Assembly (NCBI RefSeq): GCF_009938225.1 | Contig: NZ_AP019658.1 | Span: 992,001-1,056,000, forward strand | Source of the DNA: Vibrio ponticus | GTDB lineage: Bacteria > Pseudomonadota > Gammaproteobacteria > Enterobacterales > Vibrionaceae | DNA length: 64,000 bases | Direction of reading: 5' to 3' | Shown here: piece by piece, positions 22,762 through 32,942 of the stretch | Position numbering within the stretch: position 1 is the first letter of the stretch | Layout: every line of letters starts with the position of its first letter | Translations under genes and position numbers: made by a program | The notes under the pieces: model-generated | Databases searched by the model: none | What the model saw: the letters and a program-made list of their open reading frames with translations, nothing else | What the model was told of the DNA's origin: nothing

Positions 22762-24195
22762 TTATTGTACATTATCAACCCAACGAACAGCGACTTGATT
22801 ACGACCATTATTTTTCGCTTGATACAACGCAGAGCTCGCTCGCTCCATAGCGGATTCAAAACTGTCCTGGTCAATCACTTCTGTAATGCCAATGGAAAGT
22901 GAAACCATCGTCTCTTTCACCACATGCTGGTTAATTCGATTGGCAATCGAGATCGTCTGTTTGGCGTTAAGATTCAGCAAAATTAAAAATTCATCACCGC
23001 CAAGTCGCAAAAATTCATCAGTTTCTCTGAGACTGCTTTTTACAATCTCTGCTACTTGTTTTAACACCCGATCACCTTCCGCATGACCATAGGAATCATT
23101 AATATTCTTAAAATAGTCTATGTCAAACGCAATCATCGAATAACCATTCTGTTTAATAAATTGCCAATAACTACTCTTCTTAATTTGGTTTTCCAGATAG
23201 TTGCGATTGCGACACTGAGTCAAAGAGTCATAGAATGCACTATGTTTCAACTGCTTATTTTGAAAAATACTGAGTGCCAAATTTGCAAAGACAACGAGTA
23301 CAGTCACTGCCAAGCCGAGCAAAAATGAGTAGAAGTGTTGGATTTTCGATTCATTGTAATACTCACTCACATCCAATTTGAGCAGCAATACTCGGTTGAT
23401 ATCTTGCAGATAATGGAAATATACGAGGAATGTTTGAGAGTCATCATACTGCCAAAAAATCTGATCTTCATGGGATGAAGATTGAAAGCGTTCGCTCGTC
23501 ATCGTAGGAAACAGGTTAAAAATAGATTCGCCTTTGACATTTTTTGGTAGCCTAACTTCACCACCTAGTGTGACGAAGGAGACAAAAATATTGTCATCTA
23601 GCCCTTTAATCCGTTCGTAAAACGCTTCGTAATCAATACCGATACCAAAAATTCCGATAACTTCACCATTATTATCTTTAATTTTGTGATCGTGAAAAAA
23701 AGAGTAAAGAGCGTCGTACTCTACCTCATCGGGGTCATAGAAGTTATAGCGATATTCTATAGGTTTATTAACAAACTCTTGAATCCACTTATCTCTATCC
23801 GAAGTGATATCTAGAGTCAATACACTCCCAAAGCTGTCTATGTAAAGATTTTTCCGAATGTCTACCAACCCCACATTCTTTACCGATAACATCTTCATTG
23901 TTTGTTTCAACTCGGTAAGCATGTCTGAAGTACTGTAACCCTCTTGTAATTTGGACGCATAAACACCTGCTAAAACATGACTAGCGTAAGCATAAGTCTG
24001 ATTAACATCATTCAGAGTTCGAGTAATGTAGTTGGTTGTGCGATATAACGTTGTATCGACTAAGTTGTCGCGAAATACGCGAAGATTCATATAATAGTGC
24101 GCGACATTAAGTAGTGAAAACACCACGACTATAAGAATGGCTGTCCGTATTGAATCAACCATATAAACATCCCAAAATTCCCTTTTCCGACTCAT
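22762..24195 (-). CDS. Membrane diguanylate cyclase with periplasmic sensor
   Basis: 477 residues from ATG 24195, which follows GAGG; a TTG seven codons upstream is rejected. One membrane segment (TAILIVVVFSLLNVAHYY) is followed by about 250 periplasmic residues of Cache-like type (RTTNYITRTLNDV, GEVIGIFGIGIDYEAF). A second segment (FLLGLAVTVLVVFANLAL) leads to a GGDEF domain. The active site LGGDEF is near residue 399, with an RETD inhibition site five residues before it. It should make c-di-GMP with product feedback. The ligand is unknown. Confidence 0.93.
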   Translation of the reverse strand: MSRKREFWDVYMVDSIRTAILIVVVFSLLNVAHYYMNLRVFRDNLVDTTLYRTTNYITRTLNDVNQTYAYASHVLAGVYASKLQEGYSTSDMLTELKQTMKMLSVKNVGLVDIRKNLYIDSFGSVLTLDITSDRDKWIQEFVNKPIEYRYNFYDPDEVEYDALYSFFHDHKIKDNNGEVIGIFGIGIDYEAFYERIKGLDDNIFVSFVTLGGEVRLPKNVKGESIFNLFPTMTSERFQSSSHEDQIFWQYDDSQTFLVYFHYLQDINRVLLLKLDVSEYYNESKIQHFYSFLLGLAVTVLVVFANLALSIFQNKQLKHSAFYDSLTQCRNRNYLENQIKKSSYWQFIKQNGYSMIAFDIDYFKNINDSYGHAEGDRVLKQVAEIVKSSLRETDEFLRLGGDEFLILLNLNAKQTISIANRINQHVVKETMVSLSIGITEVIDQDSFESAMERASSALYQAKNNGRNQVAVRWVDNVQ

Positions 24196-24459
24196 CTGTA
24201 CCTCATGAATAGCCAATTAAGCCACAAAGGTAGTCAATACAAACCATTCTGCATGACTACCCAACGATACTTACTTTAACTAGCCACCAGCGGATTAAAC
24301 CGCATCTTATTCTTTTTACTAAGATACACAATAAGCTCACTAACATTAGTGACGAGGTTATGCTTTCGTACTTATATAACAACAAAAATGTTTTATGGAG
24401 AATGTACTTAGGCATAGGTTTGTAGTGGTCAAAGATGGAAAGTCCTAACGATGTTTATT

Positions 24460-24477
24460 GGGGGCAACGACTGCCCC
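24460..24477 (-). terminator. Hairpin downstream of the DUF1501 gene
   Basis: On the minus strand GGGGCAG pairs with TTGCCCC around a short loop, 24 bases after the stop, followed by CAATAAAC. It is a modest rho-independent terminator candidate. Confidence 0.4.
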
Positions 24478-24500
24478 ACACATTAATCAATTGCTAGTTA

Positions 24501-25841
24501 TTAAACTGCTTTAGTCACTGATATCGCAGCAAAGTTTTTATGGTTGGGAAAGACATGGTTGATCGCAGCTTCACTCGTTAAACCAAACCACTTAGCTAAG
24601 CTGATATTGACCTGGTCAGCCGCCGTGGTCGGTAGCAAACGTCCCCTTTCATACACGTCCAAGCCATCAATTTTGTACTCAGGAAATGTGCCAACAAACT
24701 GAGCTCCGTCAATATCACCGCCCATCAAAATCTGATGCCCTCCCCATCCATGGTCCGTGCCTGTGCCGTTGGAGTGCAAACATCGCCCGAAGTCCGACAT
24801 AGTCACTGTGATTACGTCGTTGTGCAAACCGAGTGTCTTGAGATGATCATTGAATGCAGCCATCGCTTCACTCAGTTGCAGGTAGTTTTCGTCTAGAACT
24901 TCCGCTTGGTTTGCATGAGTGTCAAAGCCACCAAGGCGTAAGAAGAATACTTGACGACCATGACCAAGCTCCGCACTTTGACGTATCAACCTTGAGGTAA
25001 TTCTGAATTGTGTGCCTAACATCGTATCGGGATACAAAGGTACATCTTCAGCATCATCAATATTGTTGATCGTATCAATCAGAGCTCCCGCAACATGAAT
25101 CGAATCTTTACCTATGTTAAGTAATGTGTTGTCGAATGCATCGCCACTGGCGGAGTTAAAGTAATCGTCCATATGCGGTAGCATGGTTTTGCTTGCATTT
25201 AACTTAGCGATGTTTTCGCCTCGAATGATATTTTGATTCAAGGCACTAGCACGCAGTAGCTGCGCATCCCCTGCGTGGCTAAATAAAGGGCTTATTGCTG
25301 TACCAGTGCTAGTATGGATAACGTCCATCATGCGACCAGCCCAACCAGTAGTTAAACTTTGCCCTACTGCGCCTTTCGCCCATTCACTACGTTGGGAGTT
25401 ATGTGAAAATAAAAACGGTGGTAACCGATAACCCTCAGTTTCTGCTTCGAGCTTAGTCAAAGGCTCGCGAAGTACACCACTATTGACCACAACTGTTGCG
25501 TCAAGATCGTTAAATACCTTCGCTAAAGCAGACATCTGCGGATGTAAGCCTAGTGTAACTTCTCGTCCGTATCTGTCTAAACCCTTGGCTGGAATGGCAT
25601 GTAACTCTTCTTTTAGCAGTGCGATCTCCGGTCTTATTGATTGATATTCTTGATAGTTAATCTCCGAAGTTGGGATCACCATCTGTGCGGCATCGTTTCC
25701 ACCATCAAGCAGCACATAAACAAGTGCTTTCGAACCTAGACGAGATTCATCACCTGCAAAACCAAAAGGAGATGCAAGCATAGTTGGCACCGCAAGCGAA
25801 CCCATCGCGGCACCTTTCAAAAAATTACGACGTGAAACCAT
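24501..25841 (-). CDS. DUF1501 protein with Tat signal
   Basis: 446 residues. The N-terminus MVSRRNFLKGAAMGSLAVPT is a twin-arginine signal (SRRNFLK). The body has KALVYVLLDGGNDAAQMVIP and VFFLRLGGFDTHANQ, then VTMSDFGRC and GTDHGWGGH, all DUF1501 features that relate it to the sulfatase/alkaline-phosphatase fold. It follows the DUF1800 gene by 4 bases. The two families nearly always occur as a pair and are exported; their joint role is unknown. Confidence 0.92.
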   Translation of the reverse strand: MVSRRNFLKGAAMGSLAVPTMLASPFGFAGDESRLGSKALVYVLLDGGNDAAQMVIPTSEINYQEYQSIRPEIALLKEELHAIPAKGLDRYGREVTLGLHPQMSALAKVFNDLDATVVVNSGVLREPLTKLEAETEGYRLPPFLFSHNSQRSEWAKGAVGQSLTTGWAGRMMDVIHTSTGTAISPLFSHAGDAQLLRASALNQNIIRGENIAKLNASKTMLPHMDDYFNSASGDAFDNTLLNIGKDSIHVAGALIDTINNIDDAEDVPLYPDTMLGTQFRITSRLIRQSAELGHGRQVFFLRLGGFDTHANQAEVLDENYLQLSEAMAAFNDHLKTLGLHNDVITVTMSDFGRCLHSNGTGTDHGWGGHQILMGGDIDGAQFVGTFPEYKIDGLDVYERGRLLPTTAADQVNISLAKWFGLTSEAAINHVFPNHKNFAAISVTKAV

Positions 25842-25845
25842 ATTG

Positions 25846-27555
25846 TTATCTCTGAATCAAAAACTCTGGGCTAGCCGTTACTAGTAGTAAACCAATCATG
25901 ACTTTGTTATTTGGATTATTCTCTGTCGCCGCCCCACTGATGATCGCGGAACGTAGTTCATCACTCATTGTGCCCGACAAGAAACGTTGGTTAATTAACT
26001 CAGGTAATAGGCTCACATCTTCGGACTGCGCAGCTTGCTGATATTCGCTAAGATCGAGATATACTGCATCATCACAGCGTGTTGGCTGCATTGCTCTAAC
26101 AATGTATGTCCGAATCGTATTTTGATAACCGATAAACCCTGCCCAAGGCATAATTTCAAATTCAGGAGCAAGTAAATTCCCCTCCATTAATTCGCCACTT
26201 GGGGTAAAGTCCGGCGAATAGAAGTTAAAGACCGAGTTAGCTGAATGAATACCTTGGTTAACGTTGTTAATAACACTGTAAGCATCTTGCTCAAACTCTC
26301 CGTGAGTTTCAGCGCCTAGTATTCGCATCACTTCAGCTACCGCTAAAATTGGCTCTTTCATTTTTGCCACAGGGTGCAGATTGGTGTCAGAAGACCCACT
26401 AAGCGCCTCGGGATCAAGTAATATTGCCGCAAATACGCTTTTTAGATCACCTCGCTCACCTGCACCATTGTCATCAAACACGCCTGCTACGCGCGCGATA
26501 TACTCAGGTGAAGGGTTTGATGTAACCATGCGTTGAATAAGCTGACGAGCCAAAAATGGACCCGTATTATTGTGCTCAAATAGTATGTCTAATACCGATT
26601 GAATATCTTGCAAAGGTGACTGCCCTGCTGGAATCGTGTGTCCTAAAATCAGCTTTTCACCTTCGTCATGATAGGTTCCGTGTTTATCTTCTAGCGGAAT
26701 CATCGGCTTAACATAGCCATGCCCATGCATTGGTGTGCCGTCCGGATTACTCATCTTATCGGCATATGTCCAGCCACTAAATGCTCTGGCTACTTCTTGT
26801 ACGTCGGTTTGCGTGTAAGTGTCGATTGGGTTGCCACGATCATCCGTAATCGCACTACCATCTGGATTGAGTTGATATAATCCAACGGTAAATAGTTGCA
26901 TTACCTCGCGAGCGTAGTTTTCATCGGGATAGGTTCCACGCTTGGGATTGTGCTTTTTACTATTCGCCATACTTAAAAAAGCGCCCATTGATGGGCTCAA
27001 AGTCACTTCCTCTAGTAAATCACGATAGTTACCAAATGCATGGCGCTGTAAAATATCGTAAAAGGCGACTAGCGCTTGAGGGTTTCTTGAGTTCACCGGA
27101 TTGTCTTTTTGACTCACAACCAAAATTTGGCTTAAGGCAAATGCTGCTCGATGGCGCAATGGGTCAACACCGTAAAGAACAGAGTCCCACCAAATACCTT
27201 CACGGATATCATGCTCACCATAGTGAATGAACTTACAGCCGTCGATGGGCGTTTTGCCACCAACCGTTGCTTTTGCACTCTCAAATTGCTGCAAGTGATT
27301 ATTCACCGGTAAGTTAAATTGTTTATCTAACCAATTGATATAACCAAGGTTGGTCATTTCGTTGATTTGTTGTGGCGTCATACCCGCAGCGACACGAGTA
27401 GATAAACTGACGATCTGCGTTGGAGTTAAAGCGACTGGCGCGCTTTCAGGTAGCCAATAAGGAGAGTTTTCCAGAGCGATGTGCTCATTCTGATCTCCAC
27501 CACACCCCGTAAGAGCGGCAGAGATTAGCAGTGCAATGATAACTTTGTTTGTCAT
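25846..27555 (-). CDS. DUF1800 lipoprotein
   Basis: 569 residues from ATG 27555; an upstream TTG would add ten residues. The N-terminus MTNKVIIALLISAALTGCGG has a lipobox (LTGC). DUF1800 features follow: RAAFALSQILVVSQ, YADENYAREVMQLFTVGLY-like (here YPDENYAREVMQLFTVGLYQ), NNTGPFLARQLIQRMVTSNP. It is the first gene of a two-gene operon with DUF1501. Outer-membrane or periplasmic attachment is inferred from the lipobox. Confidence 0.9.
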   Translation of the reverse strand: MTNKVIIALLISAALTGCGGDQNEHIALENSPYWLPESAPVALTPTQIVSLSTRVAAGMTPQQINEMTNLGYINWLDKQFNLPVNNHLQQFESAKATVGGKTPIDGCKFIHYGEHDIREGIWWDSVLYGVDPLRHRAAFALSQILVVSQKDNPVNSRNPQALVAFYDILQRHAFGNYRDLLEEVTLSPSMGAFLSMANSKKHNPKRGTYPDENYAREVMQLFTVGLYQLNPDGSAITDDRGNPIDTYTQTDVQEVARAFSGWTYADKMSNPDGTPMHGHGYVKPMIPLEDKHGTYHDEGEKLILGHTIPAGQSPLQDIQSVLDILFEHNNTGPFLARQLIQRMVTSNPSPEYIARVAGVFDDNGAGERGDLKSVFAAILLDPEALSGSSDTNLHPVAKMKEPILAVAEVMRILGAETHGEFEQDAYSVINNVNQGIHSANSVFNFYSPDFTPSGELMEGNLLAPEFEIMPWAGFIGYQNTIRTYIVRAMQPTRCDDAVYLDLSEYQQAAQSEDVSLLPELINQRFLSGTMSDELRSAIISGAATENNPNNKVMIGLLLVTASPEFLIQR

Positions 27556-27705
27556 CAGTTGTAATTCTATAAAAAAAGAGCGCAATTATAGAGTGATGCT
27601 CAATTCCTTCAAGACAGAAAGTCCCTACAAACACTTTCGGTGTAACTCACTGAACAGAAAATAGATCTTTATTCCAATTCAGCTAAGGCGCTTATTCTTG
27701 ATACC

Positions 27706-28323
27706 TTATATCTTCTGCCAAATCATCCAATGTTCTTTCCCTGCGAATACCGCAACACTGTCGTCCACTGGTGATGAGCTAATCAGTTCAAATTTCGATC
27801 CCAGCGCTTGAGCTAGCTCGTTGGTTTTCAAACAAAATGGCGGGAAGCGAGAGCGGTATTCATCGCTGACAACAAAATAACCGATAATTAAGCCGCCACT
27901 TGGCAGTAACCTATCAAGCATGGCGAAATAGTCATGCCAATACTCTCTTGGTAGTGCAGCGAGAAATGCTCGCTCATAAATCACATCGAAAGGTTGCGCG
28001 AAGTCGGCTTTAAACACATCCCCAAGTACTACCGAATTACCCAACTCGCCGAGTTGATCTTTTGCCACTGCGACCGCTTGTTCACTGTAGTCCATCGCAG
28101 TGACATCACAGCCATAGCGAGTAAAAGCCTTCACTTCATAGGCGGCGCCGCAACCAGGGATAAAAACCCGGGAACAGGATTGCGTTAGCGCAGGCAGAGA
28201 ATATTTTCCAAGAAACTCTAATAGCTCGTTGGGCGACTGCTTGTTATCCCACGGCATGTTGCCCGTGGTAAATAGCTCATCCCAAAACTGGGCGTCAATT
28301 TGTGGTACTGCTGACTTATCCAT
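27706..28323 (-). CDS. TPMT-family (thiol-type) SAM-dependent methyltransferase
   Basis: 205 residues from ATG 28323, which has AAGGG 6 bases upstream; ATG 28359 is an alternative. Motif I is SRVFIPGCGAAYEVKAF. VTAMDYSEQAVAVA and FDVIYERAFLAALPREYWHDY are characteristic of the TPMT family, where the YERAFLxAL block follows the SAM site. The acceptor may be a thiol or a metalloid such as selenium or tellurium, as in related enzymes. That is family knowledge only. Confidence 0.82.
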   Translation of the reverse strand: MDKSAVPQIDAQFWDELFTTGNMPWDNKQSPNELLEFLGKYSLPALTQSCSRVFIPGCGAAYEVKAFTRYGCDVTAMDYSEQAVAVAKDQLGELGNSVVLGDVFKADFAQPFDVIYERAFLAALPREYWHDYFAMLDRLLPSGGLIIGYFVVSDEYRSRFPPFCLKTNELAQALGSKFELISSSPVDDSVAVFAGKEHWMIWQKI

Positions 28324-28424
28324 ATTTAACCCTTCACTTAAAACGAAAGGGATAGACATTTATTGCTTCTATCCCTCTTGCTATCGCTTTTGCTACTCCT
28401 TTGAGTCAGCAATTGACGCGCTAG

Positions 28425-29627
28425 TTAACGCCGATCTTCAATCAATGACGGCACCTCTTGCTCATTAGGGGCAAAGATGACATCGCCTTTGAGTTTAGTG
28501 ACGGATTTTAACGTCGCTTGGATATCTTCGGCAGAAACGTGATTGTCATGGCAATAAAACGTAATGGTGTCTTTCAATCCATCGCTATCAATCAACAAAG
28601 AGCCTCTTACAGCATGTCGACGACATATCTCTTGTACCTGATGCGGATAAATAAACAGCCCTTTCACTTTGATGGCAGAATCCGCTCGCCCCATCCAGCC
28701 TTTGAGGCGCATATTGGTATGAAGTGAGCTCGCATCCTGATCGACCTGCGCGGATAAATCGCCTGTAGCGTAACGAATCAGAGGGAATTTCTCATCAAAC
28801 GACGTAACGACCACTTCACCCACCTCACCTATTTCAACTGGGTTGCCATCTGGGTCAACAATCTCGACAATGATGTCTTCCGCCACAACCAGCGCCATTT
28901 CTCCAGCGACTTGATAAGCAATCAAACCAAGCTCGGCACTTGCATAGGCTTGGGCGACGCTGACGCCGTGCTGATCAAACAAGGCTTGCATATCTGCAGT
29001 AACCGCTTCGCCAGAGACAAGTGCTTTGGTTATTGATATCGGCACTTGATAAATGCACTGATATTGCTCAAGTAGGTTGGCAAGGTAGGAAGGCGTGCCG
29101 GTATAGCCACTTGGTTGCAATTGGTGAATCGCTTCAAGTTGCGCTTCGGTGTTGCCGACACCTGCTGGGAAAACCGCACAGCCACAAGCACGAGCGCCGC
29201 CATCCATAATAAAACCACCCGGCGAGAAATGATAAGAAAAGCTGTTGTGGACTAACTCTCCTGCGCGGAAGCCAGCGGCATAAAACGCCCGCCCTGTGCG
29301 CCAAAAGTCTTGCTCGTGGCTTTGCCCTTCATAGAGCGGCCCTGGTGATTGAAACACGCGGGCAAGTTGCCCGAGAGCAACCGCATTAATGCCACCACAA
29401 GGCGGATGTTGCTTTTGCTGCATGGGCAGATGGAATTTGCGCGTAATCGGCAGCGTTGCTAATGTTTGGCGGTCGATAACCTCACTAGAGTCGACATGGG
29501 AATATAAAGCGCCATAATGTGCGCTTTGTTGGATTGCTGACTCAATTACACTAGGCAGCTTTGCAAACAAATCGCGCTCTCTTTGCGCGGCATCCTTAGA
29601 CTCTTTATCATCAAATAGATCGTTCAT
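28425..29627 (-). CDS. Phenylacetate-CoA-ligase-like AMP-forming enzyme
   Basis: 400 residues from ATG 29627; GTG 29630 is adjacent. The layout resembles PaaK-type ligases, which are shorter than ordinary acyl-CoA synthetases: PSGYTGTPSYLANLLEQ, SGEAVTADMQAL, AYASAELGLIAYQ and LIRYATGDLS, then RLKGWMGRADSAIKVKGLFIYP. It sits 9 bases downstream of livF-like and is the last of the importer operon. This suggests it activates what the importer brings in. The substrate is not known. Confidence 0.78.
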   Translation of the reverse strand: MNDLFDDKESKDAAQRERDLFAKLPSVIESAIQQSAHYGALYSHVDSSEVIDRQTLATLPITRKFHLPMQQKQHPPCGGINAVALGQLARVFQSPGPLYEGQSHEQDFWRTGRAFYAAGFRAGELVHNSFSYHFSPGGFIMDGGARACGCAVFPAGVGNTEAQLEAIHQLQPSGYTGTPSYLANLLEQYQCIYQVPISITKALVSGEAVTADMQALFDQHGVSVAQAYASAELGLIAYQVAGEMALVVAEDIIVEIVDPDGNPVEIGEVGEVVVTSFDEKFPLIRYATGDLSAQVDQDASSLHTNMRLKGWMGRADSAIKVKGLFIYPHQVQEICRRHAVRGSLLIDSDGLKDTITFYCHDNHVSAEDIQATLKSVTKLKGDVIFAPNEQEVPSLIEDRR

Positions 29628-29636
29628 CACCGCTCC

Positions 29637-30458
29637 TTATAGCCAACGCTTACGACGTTTATAAGACTTGAGGTTTTTAAAGCTTTTGCGCTCACCTTCG
29701 CCACCGCCAAGATAAAACTCTTTAACATCTTCATTGTTAAGCAGCGCGTGTTTAGAGCCATCAAGCACGATCTTGCCTGACTCCATGATGTAACCATAAT
29801 CCGCAGCCTGCAGGGCAAAGTTGGCGTTTTGTTCCACCAGCAGCATGGTAATACCATGTTCTTTGTTTATCTTATCAATGATGCCAAAGACTTCTTTTAC
29901 CAGCAGAGGCGATAATCCCATTGAAGGCTCATCCAGCAATATCATTTTAGGGCGTGCCATTAATGCCCGTCCAATTGCCAACATCTGCTGCTCACCTCCC
30001 GAGAGATAACCGGCAAGCCCCGTGCGCTCTTTTAGGCGAGGGAAATAGTTAAACACCATTTCAATGTCTTGCTCGACTTCATTGTCTGTTCGGGTGTAAG
30101 CACCTAAACGCAAGTTTTCGATAACCGTCATATCTTCAACGATACGACGCCCCTCCATCACCTGAAAGATCCCTGAGCGGACAATCTCTTCAGGGCTTTT
30201 GGTATCAATGCGCTCACCCATAAAGGTAATTTCACCTCGGGTAACTTCACCATCTTCAGTTTTTAGCAAACCTGAAATCGCTTTTAAGGTCGTGGACTTA
30301 CCTGCCCCGTTGGCGCCAAGTAGAGTTACGATTTTTCCTTTGGGAACTTCTAGGCTCACGCCGCGTAAAACCAGAATCACTTCGTCATACACCACTTCAA
30401 TGTTGTTTACTGACAACAGGATTTCTTCCGGTTCAAGCTGTTTTGCTAATTCACTCAT
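29637..30458 (-). CDS. Liv-type ABC transporter ATP-binding protein (LivF-like)
   Basis: 273 residues from ATG 30458, with AAGGAG 7 bases upstream; an earlier frame start at 30494 is rejected. Walker A GANGAGKST, signature LSGGEQQMLAIGRAL and Walker B MILLDEPSMGL are all present. Sequence features such as ISGLL and GIFQVMEGRRIVEDMTV identify the LivF branch. It is one of two ATPases of the importer. The C-terminal tail RKSFKNLKSYKRRKRWL is an unusually basic extension. Confidence 0.92.
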   Translation of the reverse strand: MSELAKQLEPEEILLSVNNIEVVYDEVILVLRGVSLEVPKGKIVTLLGANGAGKSTTLKAISGLLKTEDGEVTRGEITFMGERIDTKSPEEIVRSGIFQVMEGRRIVEDMTVIENLRLGAYTRTDNEVEQDIEMVFNYFPRLKERTGLAGYLSGGEQQMLAIGRALMARPKMILLDEPSMGLSPLLVKEVFGIIDKINKEHGITMLLVEQNANFALQAADYGYIMESGKIVLDGSKHALLNNEDVKEFYLGGGEGERKSFKNLKSYKRRKRWL

Positions 30459-30515
30459 TAAGCTGCTCCTTGCAAGATGAGGGTTACCCCTCATCTAATC
30501 AATCATCCTTAAACG

Positions 30516-31760
30516 TTAGTAACCTAGCCAATCGTCACGGCGTGACAACGTCACTTCGGCAACTTTATTGATATCGACCTTACCGCCTTGGTTATTACCC
30601 ATAAACACATTGACCGTTGTCGTACCACGGTGATCATCTTGCTGCCAATTAGCCGGAATACACACGCCCTCTAAGCCTTGCGGTACCCAGTTATCGCGCA
30701 CATACATACCTTTCTTAATGTTTTCACCAGTGATGCCACCGTTCGCTTTTGCCCACTCCATGGCTTCTTTCATGTAAAATGCCGAGCAGACCCCGCGAAT
30801 ATAGTGGTGGGTTCTAAACTGTTCTGGATCGCTTGACGACTGAGCTGAAATCTCTTGCACCAGCTTCATCCCTTCACTGTCATCACCCCAGAATGCTGTC
30901 ATACCCGGGAAGACATAGTCTTTCAGTCCATCGCCGGCAGCCTCAATCACAGGTTTATCGCCGCCCCAAATATTCGCCATATATTGGAAGTCAGTGCCAA
31001 CGGTATTACACGACTTAACCAATGAAATCACCGAGCCACCTAAGTTGGCAATGTAACCATAGTTCGTACCCGACTCTTTTAGCGATAGACATTGCGCCTT
31101 AAAATCACCTGGTTTGAGAGAAACCACCACTGGGTTTTGAACCTCAAAGCCCAATTCCTCTGCGTATTCAGCACAAGCTTTTTTCGGTGCATTCGGGAAT
31201 GGGTGGTTATCACCAATATGGGTAAACTTCGGCGCGCCGCTATTGCCTTTGGCATCCCAATCATCCTTGGCCCATTTAACTAAGGCGCGACACGCATCGG
31301 AATAGGAAGCACCATAGAAGAAGTTATAAGGGGCAGGCTTGGCTGTTTTTGGGTTTTTACCGGTAGGATCGGTTAAGTGCCCCGAGTAAGAGGCGGAGAA
31401 TACCGGCACTTTGTCTTTGGTAACAAACGAGATCAGCGCCTCCGTATCGGCAGTGCCCCAACCCTGCATCGCAACCATGTTTTTACGCGCAACCCAACGC
31501 TTATAGTTTGAAATCGCAACCGGCACTTTGTAAGCCATATCTACGGTTTCAAACTTAAGCTCTGTGCCATCGATGCCGCCATTGGCATTGATCCATTTCA
31601 ACGCATCTCGCACTCCTGAACCATAAGGTTTGCTTACGTAAGCCGTCGGACCTGAAAAATCCACCAAGTGTCCAACAAATACCGAATCTTGCGCTTGTAC
31701 TGTCGCCGTACATAGCACTGAAGATAGCGCCAACGTTGTTGCTAGATATCCTTTGTTCAT
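30516..31760 (-). CDS. ABC transporter substrate-binding protein (LivK-like)
   Basis: 414 residues. The signal peptide MNKGYLATTLALSSVLCTAT is cleaved near AQAQ-type VQAQ. The mature part has VGHLVDFSGPTAYVSKPYGSG and GDNHPFPNAPKKACAEYAEELG, typical of the Peripla_BP_6 fold of branched-chain/amide binding proteins. It is longer than classical LivK and likely binds another ligand, such as an aromatic or branched acid. This part of the cluster has the longest intergenic gaps, consistent with separate high expression. Confidence 0.85.
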   Translation of the reverse strand: MNKGYLATTLALSSVLCTATVQAQDSVFVGHLVDFSGPTAYVSKPYGSGVRDALKWINANGGIDGTELKFETVDMAYKVPVAISNYKRWVARKNMVAMQGWGTADTEALISFVTKDKVPVFSASYSGHLTDPTGKNPKTAKPAPYNFFYGASYSDACRALVKWAKDDWDAKGNSGAPKFTHIGDNHPFPNAPKKACAEYAEELGFEVQNPVVVSLKPGDFKAQCLSLKESGTNYGYIANLGGSVISLVKSCNTVGTDFQYMANIWGGDKPVIEAAGDGLKDYVFPGMTAFWGDDSEGMKLVQEISAQSSSDPEQFRTHHYIRGVCSAFYMKEAMEWAKANGGITGENIKKGMYVRDNWVPQGLEGVCIPANWQQDDHRGTTTVNVFMGNNQGGKVDINKVAEVTLSRRDDWLGY

Positions 31761-31863
31761 AACTCGTAATCCTTGTTATTTAGGTTATTTACGCACATGC
31801 CAAACTCGGCGTGGCCAGCACGCCAAGTTTAGGTATCACACGTGAACTGCTTTCTGATATTGA

Positions 31864-32931
31864 TTAATAAGAGAACGGATAATGTTTCCAATATGCTCGA
31901 ATCTGCTGCCAGCGATGCGCGAGGCCCTGAGGTTCGAAAATAAGGAACAGCATAATTACCAGTCCGACAGCCATTTCTTTGATATAAGCCAGACCGTCAG
32001 TAAACGAGGTTGAAGTGCCAAAAACCGACAACCCAGCAACACTAAACTCTAATAGTTCTGGCAGGAGGACGATAAATATAGTCCCCATTAAGGTTCCTTT
32101 CACCGAGCCCAATCCACCGATAATGATCATGGCGAGAAACTGTATCGACATCATGATGGTAAAGCCCTCTGCCGATACAAAGCCTAAGTAGTGGCCATAC
32201 AACGCACCACCAATACCCGCATAAAAGGCACAAATACCAAACGATAACAGACGATACTTGGTTAAGTTGATGCCCATGATCTCGGCAGACAGATAGTGAT
32301 CGCGCACCGAGACAAAGGCTCGACCATCACGAGAACGAATCAGGTTTGCTGCCCACATATACATGAATACCAACGCAAACAGCGCGATATAGAAGAAGCT
32401 TTCATCACTGTAGAACTCATAGCCAAACAGATTGACCGGATTGGCACTCGCCCCATATGAGCCGCCACTAAACCATTCTGCGCGAGCAAAGAAATCTTCC
32501 AAAATAAACTGCGCAGCTAAGGTCGCAATGGCTAGGTAAAGCCCTTTGATTCGCGCGGCAGGCAAACCAAATAGCATGCCGACAATCATGGTCAAATAAC
32601 CCGCCAGAGGAATCGCCAACACCACGGGAATATTGAACTGATTATTTAGCCAAGCTGAAGCAAATGCGCCAAAGCCAAAGAACGCGCCATGACCGAGTGA
32701 AATCTGCCCGGTAAAGCCAACCAAAATGTTAAGCCCTAGTGCCGCGATCCCTAGGTAAGCGATCTGAATAAACAAGTTTAAAAAGTAGATATCTAAAACC
32801 AACGGTGCAGCCAGCATCGCGATTAAACCCGCCACCGCAAGTGAACGGATGGTTTTAGTTTCAAAAATTGGGGTATCACTTTTGTATGTGGTACGAAAAT
32901 CACCACACGGACGCATACTTACATGAGCCAT
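31864..32931 (-). CDS. ABC transporter permease (LivM-like)
   Basis: 355 residues with about ten hydrophobic segments. [25 protein letters not shown] and [14 protein letters not shown] are LivM signatures. [20 protein letters not shown] is the conserved cytoplasmic coupling region. AAGGAG lies 7 bases before the ATG. It pairs with the LivH-like permease encoded 11 bases upstream. Confidence 0.92.
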   Translation of the reverse strand: MAHVSMRPCGDFRTTYKSDTPIFETKTIRSLAVAGLIAMLAAPLVLDIYFLNLFIQIAYLGIAALGLNILVGFTGQISLGHGAFFGFGAFASAWLNNQFNIPVVLAIPLAGYLTMIVGMLFGLPAARIKGLYLAIATLAAQFILEDFFARAEWFSGGSYGASANPVNLFGYEFYSDESFFYIALFALVFMYMWAANLIRSRDGRAFVSVRDHYLSAEIMGINLTKYRLLSFGICAFYAGIGGALYGHYLGFVSAEGFTIMMSIQFLAMIIIGGLGSVKGTLMGTIFIVLLPELLEFSVAGLSVFGTSTSFTDGLAYIKEMAVGLVIMLFLIFEPQGLAHRWQQIRAYWKHYPFSY

Positions 32932-32942
32932 ATTGTTTCTCC

